A DNA stretch of 64,000 bases. It comes from Aplectana chamaeleonis. Lineage: Eukaryota > Nematoda > Chromadorea > Rhabditida > Cosmocercidae. Position numbers and translations under genes: made by a program. The stretch is from contig JAPDOI010000383.1 in NCBI GenBank assembly GCA_029168955.1, forward strand, positions 186,001-250,000. Reading direction: 5' to 3'. The stretch's first letter is position 1, and every line of letters starts with the position of its first letter. Below are positions 11,210 through 22,689 of this stretch, piece by piece. The notes under the pieces are model-generated. The model ran no database searches. It saw only the letters and a list, made by a program, of their open reading frames with translations, and was not told the origin of the DNA.

Positions 11210-11906
11210 ATGTTAGATTCTTACGCGGTAAAAAATTATCGAAGTTCGGCAACTGTTCCTCTGGTGAAACGAACGCAGGACAACTCAACTGATTTATGAC
11301 ATCGAGAAAAACGTCAGAGTTTTTGAATATTACCCTAATTTCAGGTATCGTACTTCAAATATTGGATCACAGAAAGTTGCCCAATTGTGTTCAAATATTA
11401 ATTGAAGACTATTCTTCGAGTTTTTTTTTGGTGGGGAGATCTAATACATATTTATACAGATAACCATGTACTTGATTACTGATTCGAATCGGATAGCAAA
11501 GTGGTATTAGACGGCTGTCGGCAGCTGGACACCCCTGCAGAAATGTACAACCGTCAAGTCCGATGTGTCCGCAGCTACGGCCCACAAGCACCATACCATA
11601 CGCGCATTTTTTAAAATACGAAGTCATTGGATAGGAAGTTGTTCTTTTCGCACAGAAGAGTTTTTTTACAACGAATCACTCTTGTGTCAACGTATTAGGG
11701 AGGAAATGCTCAGATTACAACACATTTAACCTTGTAATAAGCAAAGTGACTTTTTTTTCATCCTGAAGCGTTCAATACAGAAATATGAGGCGCAGAGCCA
11801 AACAATGTAATCCATTTTTCAGACCTTGAAAAGATTAGGGTGAAATGTCTTATATATTGAAGTACCAATCTTCAATGAGGGCCGATCGTAGAAACCCGAA
11901 TTGGAC
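11210..11906. other. Anonymous DNA with an arm that recurs inverted beyond the satellite
   Basis: Positions about 11525-11630 (GACACCCCTGCAGAAATGTA, then CAACCGTCAAG) match the inverse of about 13995-14090. The two arms flank the 110-bp satellite. No gene is visible in the rest. Confidence 0.45.
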
Positions 11907-13608
11907 TGCGAATCAGGGGAAATCCAGATTGGACGGTGCAGCCTTCGGCTGCACCGTCTGGCAGGGGAGGAAAACCCCGGGTGTGGGCTAATTTTTACCC
12001 TAGCGATTCCGAGAGGTGGGAATCAGGGGAAATCTAGATTGGACGGTGCAGCCTTCGGCTGCACCGTCTGGCAGGGAAGGAAAACCCCGGGTGTGGGCTA
12101 ATTTTTACCCTAGCGATTCCGAGAGGTGGGAATCAGGGGAAATCCAGAATGGACGGTGCAGCCTTCGGCTGCACCGTCTGGCAGGGAAGGAAAACCCCGG
12201 GTGTGGGCTAGTTTTTTTACCCTAGCGATTCCGAGAGGTGGGAATCAGGGGGAATCCAGATTGGACGGTGCAGCCTTCGGCTGCGCCGTCTGGCAGGGAA
12301 GGAAAACCCCGTGTGTGGGCTAGTTTTTTTACCCTAGCGATTCCGAGAGGTGGGAATCAGGGGGAATCCAGATTGGACGGTGCAGCCTTCGGCTGCACCG
12401 TCTGGCAGGTAAGGAAAACCCCGGGTGTGGGCTAATTTTTTTACCCTAGCGATTCCGAGAGGTGCGAATCAGGGGAAATCCAGAATGGACGGTGCAGCCT
12501 TCGGCTGCACCGTCTGGCAGGGGAGGAAAACCCCGGGTGTGGGCTAATTTTTACCCTAGCGATTCCGAGAGGTGGGAATCAGGGGAAATCCAGAATGGAC
12601 GGTGCAGCCTTCGGCTGCACCGTCTGGCAGGGAAGGAAAACCCCGTGTGTGGGCTAGTTTTTTTACCCTAGCGATTCCGAGAGGTGCGAATCAGGGGGAA
12701 TCCAGATTGGACGGTGCAGCCTTCGGCTGCACCGTCTGGCAGGGAAGGAAAACCCCGGGTGTGGGCTAATTTTTTTTCACCCTAGCGATTCCGAGAGGTG
12801 CGAATCAGGGGGAATCCAGATTGGACGGTGCAGCCTTCGGCTGCACCGTCTGGCAGGGAAGGAAAACCCCGGGTGTGGGCTAATTTTTTTACCCTAGCGA
12901 TTCCGAGAGGTGCGAATCAGGAGAAATCCAGAATGGACGGTGGAGCCTTCGGCTGCACCGCCTGGCAGGGAACGAAAACCCCCGGTGTGGGCTAATTTTT
13001 TCACCCTATCGATTCCGAGACGTGAGAATCAGGGGAATCCAGATTGGACAGTTCAGCATTCGGCTGCACCGTCTGGCAGGGGAGGAAAACCCCGGGTGTG
13101 GGCTAATTTTTACCCTAGCGATTCCGAGAGGTGGGAATCAGGGGGAATCCAGATTGGACGGTGCAGCCTTCGGCTGCATCGTCTGGCAGGGGAGGAAAAC
13201 CCCGGGTGAGGGCTAATTTTTACCCTAACGATTCCGAGAGGTGGGAATCAGGGGAAATCCAGATTGGACGGTGCAGCCTTCGGCTGCACCGTCTGGCAGG
13301 GGGGGAAAACCCCGGGTGTGGGCTAATTTTTACCCTAGCGATTCCGAGAGGTGGGAATCAGGGGAAATTCAGAATGGACGGTGCAGCCTTCGGCTGCACC
13401 GTCTGGCAGGGGAGGAAAACCCCGGGTGTGGGCTAATTTTTTCACCCTAGCGATTCCGAGAGGTAAGAATCAGGGGGAATCCAGATTGGACGGTGCAGCC
13501 TTCGGCTGCACCGTCTGGCAGGGAAGGAAAACCCCGGGTGTGGGCTAATTTTTACCCTAGCGATTCCGAGAGGTGGGAATCATGGGAAATCCAGATTGGA
13601 CGGTGCAG
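11907..13608. repeat. 110-bp satellite, about 15.5 units, each with a perfect hairpin
   Basis: Units start with GAATCAGGG at about 11910, 12020, 12130, 12241, 12354, 12466, 12577, 12689, 12802, 12914, 13024, 13135, 13245, 13355, 13467 and 13577. The last unit is cut short after GACGGTGCAGC. Period length varies from 110 to 113, mainly through the length of a T tract. Each unit holds GACGGTGCAGCC, TTC, GGCTGCACCGTC: a 12-bp perfect stem with a 3-base loop. Further along come CCCCGGG, a T tract and CCCTAGCGATTCCGAGAGG. Open frames of 65-100 codons across it are a product of repetition. The period is not a multiple of three, so successive units shift frame, which argues against coding. Confidence 0.95.
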
Positions 13609-15090
13609 CTTTGTACTTAATAACGGTTATAAACACTGAATAAAAAAACGTCCCTTCAGCTTTTCTATTCTTCCAGCTTTCAAGGCATGATCGATGTCAT
13701 ATTTTTGTTGTTTCGCCGTTTCTTCCACTCTTCTATAGTCTTGTATCTTCTGCTTGGTGTAAATGATAAGGGTAAGAAATAGTGATTCCATGAAAAATTA
13801 TCATAAATGATATTTTGATTATTCCCTGGCATCAAATCAGGATTTTGTCACCCTAATCAGCACTGAGACCCCTAAAAACACTACTTTCCTTCAAACCACG
13901 CAGAAGAAACAAAAAACAATAGAAGAGAAAGCCGGAAAAACGAGGAAAACACAAAAAATTGAAAAAAACCGGCGATCATCACTCGGCCTCAATTAAAAAT
14001 TTATGCGCGTTAATGGCACGTTTCGTTGTTGCCTGCAGACAGTGCTGCCTAGTTGACGGTTGTACGTTTCTGCAGGGGTGTCTATTTGGAAACACCCCTA
14101 TTAGACTACACTTATTCATTCGAAAGAAGTAGGCCTCGAAAATAAAAACCTCCACGGTTTGTTGGAATGTCACAAACCCAAGAAAAATCATCCATAGGGA
14201 AACTCCGGAATGATAAAGTTCGGAAAAATCATTCCTACAGAAATATTGGAACCGATCATTCAAATTAATCTTTTCACAGATTCATTTGCCATCCTCCATA
14301 TAACAAACAACAATGAACCTAATGAAATTTTCTGATAAAGGGTGTATTTTTTGGCGGTTGGTCTCAAACGGAATTCTCACTGATTCTTCGAAGAAGGAAC
14401 CGATATTGTAAAAACGCCTTGCTTCGTACTAATCTAAAATTAGCGTCAAATTACAATGCTTAGTAATATGTAGTAGTGGCAATGTCAGGTTAAGCAAACT
14501 GAGTCAGACCGAAATCCATGTGGAATCTTAAAAAACTATTCCCGTCACGATATTCAGGATAAAACTGTGAATAGAGGAAGGCCCACTCAAACAAAAAAAA
14601 TTCAAAGAAAATCTCGAGTCACTTTATCAGATAAGGTATGAATTTCATTTGCAGACAAATAATAAGGCAGCCCACAAAACCACCCCAGTAGTTCACTGAA
14701 CCCTCTGCTCCAGATTCGTCATTAGTGACGTTTCTTCCATTCTTCGCGACGCACTAAATGATTCTAATTCACCATCTCCCTCATGAATAAATCTGGACGT
14801 GGTTAAGGGTTACGCAGATTGCCCTCTTTGCCAGCACGTTCCGAAAACTCGGTTGAGGCTACTCAAAACGAAGTAATGTGAAGACATGCAAATCGAATCT
14901 GATGAAAAAGTTCTTGTGTATTTTCTTTCACAAATTCGATAAAGGCACAAAGCTTCCTCCATCCTACCCACTGAAAAACATCTATGTACCTTCACCGCTG
15001 AAGTACACTAGTATGAGCATGAATGAAAAAACTAGCCTTGGTATGAAAAAAAACTGACAAACTATTAAGGAAATCAAGGTATGTTTAAAC
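13609..15090. other. Anonymous AT-rich DNA
   Basis: No gene or element was recognised apart from the inverted arm at about 13995-14090 noted with the satellite. Short frames on the minus strand (13979-14263, 14810-14995) lack recognisable motifs. Confidence 0.4.
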
Positions 15091-15981
15091 AAAGCTGGGC
15101 GACTATTGGCGACAACAAGCGATACCGTTCGACACAGCAGAATTCATGCTAAACAAGACAAGATAAGAGAACTCGGAACTTGCTAGATGATTGAGTAACG
15201 AGGACGCACTACACGAAAAAGGTGCAGCCACGGACGAGTTGGTTTGTGCACACGTCGTCACTAGAGCCCCTAGAAGGAGGTAACGAGATGAATGCATAGG
15301 ATTTTTGCCGTGCGCGTTGCGTCCACGCGGGCAAACTCCTCCTCGGCTTCTCGTTTTTCGTGTGATTGGTTTAAAGCTTGAGCGATGCGGTGCGACAGGC
15401 AGCGACATTGCTAAAATACAGAGAAAAGAGAATCCTATGCTCTCCGGATCAAAAACAGCAGCAGGTTACGGCTACAGAAATTCACAGTAGGTGGTAACGA
15501 GCACTATTGATTAGGTCGTGTTCACGCTTCTATAGCTGGTCGACAATCCTAGCAATCATCACATTTGAACCGCTCTCCCCACCATGCATCTAAATCTGTT
15601 TCAGATTTTTTTTATGTGATTTGGAGCGAGATTTTGAAAAATGACGCAAAAAACCCGAGAGGGTGCAGCTGCTTGCACTCTGACCAAAGCTTACAAGCAG
15701 CATTTTAGTTCTGAGAAAAAGTAAGCACGTAATAGTTGGCGACAATAAGCTACAATTGACGACATCGAGCAAGATTGAGCGACATCGGTTGGCAAATGGA
15801 CACGAGAGAAAATAATCAAGAATAGAATTGACATCAAGCAGAAGCAAGAAACATGCTAGGGTGATAGGCAATAAAATGGTCCAAAACGGAATTGAAAAGT
15901 AAGCGGGTGAACGCAGGAAACAACTAGCTACGTTAAGGCCTTGGGCATACTTCCCCCTACATACAACCGACGCGACATAGT

Positions 15982-16045
15982 GTTTGACAAATGCATATAT
16001 GCTGCTGATATGCGCGACAAAGCATATATATGCTGCTGATATGCA
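15982..16045. repeat. Local duplication of an ATATGCTGCTGATATGC block
   Basis: ATATATGCTGCTGATATGC occurs twice in succession about 32 bases apart, each next to a GCGACA-type block. It is a short tandem duplication. Confidence 0.6.
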
Positions 16046-16663
16046 TTGTCGCGGTCGCGTGACGCGGGAAGTATGTACTAGAGCTAAGGGGAACGGTGCG
16101 ACACTGTAAGACAGAAATCGACTCTCGGACATTCTCAGAGCCCAGTCCGAGCTCGGATTCATAATTCCAACCACCAGCGAAGCGACAGTGTCTGTCATCA
16201 GAATCATTCAAGAAAAGATATATACGAAAACACGGTGGGGAACAATGGGCAATATGATTCACGCTATAAAAATACACATAAAATAGTGTGCGAAACACAG
16301 TCGGCTACATGGATTAATGATACGCGACAGGTAGCGACCTTTAAAAAAGAGGATTTTATGAGCGAAAATAACGGCTTAGAGCGGCCAAGCTACTAGTTCG
16401 AGCACCATCAACAGAAAAATCAAATGCTGACACAAATCTCCTTAATCTCGTAGTCGATTTTTCACAGAACCAGTAGTTCAGCGACAATGCGCTACAGTGA
16501 GCAAGTTGAGCTGCGTTTTGAAGACTACCCACGAAATCTCAGGAAAAGTCAGTAAGAAAATCATGTATGCATCTATGTGGACATTGGAAACAGTCAACCA
16601 CGACAGTCGATACTAAGCGGCAATGAGCAACTGGCAGCGATACTCAAACACCGCATTTTTTTC

Positions 16664-16676
16664 TGGGGGGGGGGGG
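16664..16676. repeat. Poly-G tract
   Basis: An uninterrupted run of about twelve G follows CTTTTTTCT-like sequence just outside the long-inverted-repeat element. Its length may be unreliable in assembly. Confidence 0.6.
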
Positions 16677-16683
16677 TGTTCTA

Positions 16684-17782
16684 ACAAGGAAACCACAATA
16701 AGTCATAGTGACCATGCCAAATGAAATGTGCTTTCCTAGAACCATTTTTGAACGAAAAATCCGAATATGCCCATCGCAGCTGCCTAGACCCACTCTGAAA
16801 AAAGTTATGAGCGTTCTTTCTGTGATTTTCGTACCTATTGTACCTTCCAAAAAGCGCATTATTTTTACGCCATTCCGGAAACGGACCTGATAATCGTGTT
16901 CACTCGTGTTCAGCGCCCAAAACTACCCCACTAAGCGAAGTTTGGGTGAAGGAACATTTTCCAAACTTTGCGCAGACTAACAGCGTTTTGGACTTGTACG
17001 GTTTTTCGGTTGCGCGTTTATTTTTACCAATTAGAGGGCTCTCGAAGCGTTTTAGAAAAATATCTCAGATTCGACTCAAAATTCGTTCTGGGGGGTTATT
17101 TGGGATGCTGATCACGAATCTGAGGTTCACTTGTCGTTTTTCCGAAGTTTTCGACTATATTTGTTCAAAGCTTCCCACTGGCAGAGAAAATTGACGGCAA
17201 AATCAACTTTTGACGATTTCCGGAATGTGACGACAGATGTAGCTCAAATCGTTCCTGTGGAAGTTATCTGGAGTGCTGAACACGAATTTGATGTCAGTTT
17301 ATCGATTTCGGTCAGCTTACGGTAGATTACGGTGGGTATACGGTAGTTTGGTCGAAGTCTCAGATTTGTCTCAAAGTTTCTATGTGGGGGTTATTTTGGG
17401 TGCTGAATACGAAATCGATGTCCATTTGTCGATTATCGGAATATTGAGGTAGGTTTTGCCCTCTAAATGGCATGTTACCTACCGTAACCTACAGTAAACC
17501 TCAAAATTTTTATAAGCGAACCCCAGATTCGTGTTCAGCACCCCAGATTACCCCTACGTACATGTTTTTAGCAAAATCCGGAGAAAAATTTAAAAACACC
17601 CTAAAAATTCCATGGGGGGTACCCTTCCTTACCTTGCCGCGAGGCTTTAAAAACGCTCATAACTTTTTTCAGAGTGGGTCTAGGCAGCTGCGATAGGCAT
17701 ATTCGGACTTTTCGTCCAAGAATGGTTCCAGAAAAGTACATTTCATCTGGAATGGTCCCTATGACTTATTGTGGTCCCCTTG
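16684..17782. mobile_element. 1.1-kb element with about 130-bp terminal inverted repeats
   Basis: The left arm (16684-16813) starts ACAAGGAAACCACAATAAGT. The right arm (17654-17782) ends with the inverse, ACTTATTGTGGTCCCCTTGT. Both arms include AGCTGCCTAGACCCACTCTG or its inverse. The interior carries three diverged direct repeats of a motif with GGGGTTATTTGGG and GCTGA(A/T)CACGAAT, at about 17090, 17270 and 17390. Similar motifs recur at about 28540 and, inverted, at 35340-35640. No transposase is visible, so this is a non-autonomous or foldback element. Confidence 0.7.
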
Positions 17783-18297
17783 TGCGAGGAGAAAGACGCA
17801 GGCAGCACCCAATCTTTATGAATAACTGGCGACATCGAGCGACAAGAGAGGGCGGCAATTAGCTATTGAAAGCCACAGAAGAATTCTTTGGAAAAGCCCA
17901 GATTGTATAAACGCACGCTGAAAACGGTCAACCACGTCAGGCGAGACAGAGCGACACTGAGCCACTGTTAGCAACATTGAAAAAAACGAGTTTATGTCAA
18001 ATATCTACAGGAGACGTAGCTGCAAGAAATATGAGGCATACAAATCCCGGCGACATGGAGCGACAAAATGTCACAAAAAAGCAGGAATAATTCAAAAACT
18101 GACAGCTCAACGTAATTCCTCGCCCCAAATCTGGCACCTAGGAAAGACGATGGGAACGATTCGGTCTGTAAGGCTAATGCTAATGGTGCCTATATAAAAC
18201 CTAAAGGAAAGTCTGCAATGTGCAAGCAAAAGGTGGAAGGTGAAAGCAAGCGACACCAGACTACTAGTAGAGTCATTGAAAAAGGATGTGTCGACGC

Positions 18298-18501
<204 letters not shown>

Positions 18502-19703
18502 CGGAGGAAGCTGGAGAACGCATGCCATGTGCGACAGCAGGCGACACAGAGCGACAAAGGACGACACCGAGCAAGATTATGCGAGATTTAGTGAGGAACG
18601 GAATTCTATGCAGATCCCGCGTGGAGCGACAATGGGCGACACAAACCTGAATTGAGTAGCTGTAGTTTGAGAGAAAAATATCTGAGCAACCTCAGAGCTT
18701 GAATCTGGCATGACGCAAGAGTAGAAAGAGGCCGATAGTTGACGATAATGCGCGACAATGAGCGATTTGCACTGTAGTACGACAATGAGATATGAAGTAA
18801 GAGAGAAAGTTAGGAACGTATGGGGGACTGAATCTGTATTGAAAAGGGATAATATAATGATGTCAAAGAATTTGAGAGAAAGTTGTGTCAAGAATGAAGA
18901 AAGCGACAGCTGGCGACACGGAGCGACATTGGAAGATACCAAACCAGTCTAAGCGCATATACTCAAAAATTGAAGCTTCATACGAAATCTCTCAAATCGT
19001 AACCGACAACAATACAATAGAGAGCTGTTTATACTGAGCGGAAACGTATGACTCGAGTTCTGGCAAGGCAGCTTGAGCTACATACACATGAATCCTGAGG
19101 CGAAATCAACAGACTATAGGCTGAAGCAAGAAACAATAATTCACATAAGGCGACAGAGTGCGACAGGTGGCGACATTGAAAAAAATAGTATGCCGCTGAC
19201 AAAATTATACAGAGAAAGTCGTCGCGAAAAATGTTTTTTGGCGACAGTGGACGACATGGAGCGATAAAGGACGTTCGGGATCGACAGTGACTGAAAAAAG
19301 TTGGACGCAAAACAAAACATTTGCTGTATATAAGTGATATCACACGAGGATAATAAACTCCAGCAGTAAGCGGCATTGGGCGACAACAGGCGACATGAAG
19401 AAACGAGATGGAGATACAACTTTGGACAATAATTGTCGTGAGTATCAGCTGACTATGTCAAGCGTCAGTGCAAACTGAAGGCGGCTCCGAGCGGCAATGT
19501 CCACGTATAGTTGGCTATGGTGAGCGCGAAGCATGGGGAAGAGGAAGACAAACATGAAAGAAGAAAAAACAAATTTATATGTTGCAAAAAAATCAATTCG
19601 AAAAAAAAAACAATAATCGCTTTACATGAGAGGCAGGGTTCGCGACAAAGGACAGCTGTTATTTTATCCTTGAGAAGGTATATTTAGCCATCACAAAAGT
19701 TAC

Positions 19704-20466
19704 AAAAAGTGAAAAGTCCGAGATAAAAAGGGCAGGAACAAGTTAGAACGTCTAATTACCGGGTGTCCGTCCGTCCTCAATTACGAAATTTTCACGAATC
19801 TCCGTTCTGCTGCCTTTGATTCCGCTCCCAAAGTGGTTAGTAGTCTCTAAAAGAAGATGACAACTACTTTAAGAGAAAATTAAAAGACGAAACAACAGGC
19901 CATCATGATAATTTCGTTAAAGGCAGTGTTCATGATAAAAGTCGTTTTTCTGTTTTTTCGCATATCTTGAGAATGATCTCATGCTGATTTCAATGATGTC
20001 CCTAGAATCGAACAAGACCCCCCGGAAACGGAGTTATGGCCACTCGAAATTCATCAAGTGAAGCAGTGTGGACGAGATGTCCGAGGCTTGTAACTCCCGT
20101 TTTTTGCAACCGATGTGTGCGAGCTGACCTGAGTAAAGAGAGAAGTTGAGAATGAAGGGAAGAACAAGGCTTCTAATCGGAAACCATCGCTCATCTAACC
20201 ACGAGTTCAGGAAAACTGTTATAGGACGTGGGCGGAGTGGCCTAATGGGTTGGCTCGCCCACGAGATTTTCACCCACCTACCGGCCGTTTTTCGTCGCAC
20301 TTGCGTTCTTAGTCTTCTTAGAGGGACCAAAAGCTTATGTTTCAGCCAAAAAAACGTGCAACTTTTTCTTCGTGAACACTGCCTTAAATTGGGGGCGTGC
20401 GGGCACCCGGTAATTAGCCATTCTAAGTTGTTCCCGCCCGTTCTTTCTCCCACTTTTTACTTTTAA
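19704..20466. mobile_element. Inverted-repeat element, family C, interrupted by a family A MITE
   Basis: The left arm (about 19704-19767) includes GGGCAGGAACAAGTTAGAAC and CTAATTACCGGGTG. The right arm (about 20404-20466) includes the inverse, CACCCGGTAATTAG followed by TTCTAAGTTGTTCCCGCCC. The TTAA MITE at 19921-20384 sits inside, so family C is the older insertion. The tip GGGCAGGAACAAGTTAGAAC recurs at about 33450 and a related one near 10640. Confidence 0.65.
19921..20384. mobile_element. TTAA-flanked MITE, family A copy 2
   Basis: The left flank is TTAA, followed by AGGCAGTGTTCATGATAAA. The right end is TTCGTGAACACTGCCT, followed by TAAA. The interior is unlike copies 3 and 4 except at the ends. 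A stretch at about 20228-20265 looks faintly like a tRNA A box but has no B box. Confidence 0.7.
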
Positions 20467-20469
20467 GAT

Positions 20470-22490
20470 GATCATATCTAACTTCTTATCAGTATGATAC
20501 AACCATTGTTTCTTACCACAAAACCTGTCTCTAATTAGGATACAAAACTCAATGAAATAACAGAAAAGACACATAGTCGAGACAAATTTTATATGAAGTG
20601 TGGGAAGTAACGAAAAAAGTCAAAGAAGAGCAAAAATAATAAATTGACAAACCATAGAAACCGAAAAGAAACTTCGTGGATAGAAAACAGAGTCAGTTGC
20701 AAAACATTAGAGAAATTTTCTAAGGCAGTTCCAATTATAGCCTTTCTCACTCATTTTGAGCCGAATTACGTAAGACTTACTATCAGGCCTCTCATGCCAA
20801 AATCTCCCAATCAATGTTAAGTTTTCCCATGACCGACCGCTCATTCGCGGACTCACCTGAGCGAGACAGACTCAACATAACCGAACAAAGTCATGAGGTT
20901 TATCACTGGGGGGTCACCCACTAATCGTTGACTCATTGGAAAGCAGAGTCAAATCAAAGTCAGCCAAGCGAGTAGATTCTACGCAATGATATACACATCT
21001 CATTACTAATAACCCCATTATTCTCGTTAGTATTCAAACTACGTCAAAGCAAGCACAAGCTCACACTTCTCAACAATTCAAAATAACAAGTGTGGTTAGC
21101 TACAAGATCAATCGCATAAGAAGGATGCCTCCACTTCTCCATATCCCACATGCAAACCGCTCGGTCTGCAATTATGACTGGAAAGGGTGATTGACCTTTT
21201 TGTTTTCAAATTCGCTCAGTCTAGTTTGCTGAAACACCTTTAAAGGCAGCATACACGCTCGCTAAAAGGCTTGAGATAGGTACGTTAATGGGGTCGCACG
21301 GCACCTAGTAGAACGCTCACGCCGTCACAAGTGCCAAAAACGAGTTTAAATGACCGTATTTAGTAACCAAATCATCCATTCTCCGCCCACCCGGTACGGG
21401 CTCCACCCCTCAATAGAAACCCCTCTCAATGTTTAATGCTCGAATACGGTCGTTTTTGTCGCTTCCAACGGCGTAAGCGTTCCACCAACCAACTTGTCGC
21501 AAGCTTCTCTATTTCAGCCAATGCGGTGTAACTCGTCCAATTTCGAACCACTACACTCAGAACCGTTGTTTTTCATTTCAATCCAATTTCTTACGGCTCA
21601 ATGGAAAAATGAAGCGAAAAGGAGGGAAAGTAATTCGCGAAGTGTGACTTATGAGCTTTCCGTGATTGCACCCGTGGGTATAAACCTTGAGAAATAAGGC
21701 TATGCAACTGCTGAATCCGATCATCCATTTTGATAACCTACATAACAGCTTATGGTGAAGCGAGCGATGGAAATGGTTTACAAACACTATAAAAAATTCA
21801 ACAAGCTTTGAACAGCGAATAAAGATTTCAACAAAGAAAAAAACCTTGGGATCCCGAGACGTTTGATTTACAATTGGCAGCAGATGATCCTCAGGAAGTT
21901 GTCAGAAAGAATTCGAGGGGGTATTCAAAGATTGTAGATCAAGAAATTGTTAGAAACTACAGGCAAAAAAATGTGGCGTTGGAAAAAAGCGAAAAAAGTA
22001 AAGCAAAAAAATCAGCGAAAAGTGAAGCATTTCGAAAATCTCATTCACTAGTGTTCCGATGGTGAACATAAAAAAAAACGTCCAACTGTCTGAGTTATTT
22101 TCCGCAAGCTCATCCAGACATCCAGAAAAATAATGTCTGCATACGTTTCTTATGCAAAAAAATCGCTAATCGAACATTATTGCAGGTGATTTAAGGGTCT
22201 TCTCTGAAACATTTCGTTTTTATGATGAAGCCAAACATCGAAAAGATTTGTGACACAAGAATTATCAAAAAATTTTAACCAAGATACATTTCGACAAACT
22301 AAAACAGCACAAATTAGAAAAAATGTTACTCAGCATAAACAAGAAAAAATGTTACTGAAAAAACAAATCCTAACGGAGATATTATAGCCGGGAGTTCCGC
22401 GGGAAGTTCATTTCTATGTGAGAGAAAAGCTTTTAGAACTTATTCATTCAGTAAGTGAAAAAAACTTGAAGTTTTAGAAAACGATAATCC
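20470..22490. other. Anonymous DNA with one partial family B end
   Basis: AGGCAGCATACACGCTCGC at about 21244 matches the family B terminus and has TTTAA beside it, but no inverted partner was found. The downstream stretch (about 21290-21430) resembles 22690-22830. No gene was recognised; frames at 21494-21697 and 21874-22065 have no known motif. Confidence 0.45.
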
Positions 22491-22507
22491 GGAAGGCCAC
22501 TCAAAGC

Positions 22508-22672
22508 AGCATGCACATCAGGGGCAACGGCAACGGCAAAACCCCAGATCTGGCCGGCAAACGGCAATTGGCAAACGGCAATTGGCAAATCTGGCCGGCA
22601 AACGGCAATTGGCAAACGGCAATTGGCAAACGGCAATTGCTGCCCACCCCTGATGAGCATGCTCGAAAACGT
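22508..22672. repeat. 14-bp tandem repeat inside a small inverted-repeat element
   Basis: The core is five or so copies of a unit like AAACGGCAATTGGC, twice interrupted by AATCTGGCCGGC. The flanks AGCATGCACATCAGGGGCA and TGCCCACCCCTGATGAGCAT are inverted copies, so the repeat lies within a short terminal-inverted-repeat unit. Similar AATTGGCAAACGG arrays are familiar in nematode DNA in general terms. No coding role. Confidence 0.65.
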
Positions 22673-22689
22673 TGTTGATATAGCTCTAT

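Noticed and set aside
11901..13548. A series of 65-101 codon frames reading RGNPDWTVQPSAAPSGR and similar
   Set aside because: They are the 110-bp satellite read in successive frames; the period is not a multiple of three.
11907..13608. A possible CRISPR array
   Set aside because: Repeat and spacer are not distinct: the whole 110-bp unit is conserved, there are no cas genes and the DNA is eukaryotic.
20228..20265. A tRNA-like A box inside a TTAA MITE
   Set aside because: No B box or cloverleaf follows at a usable distance.
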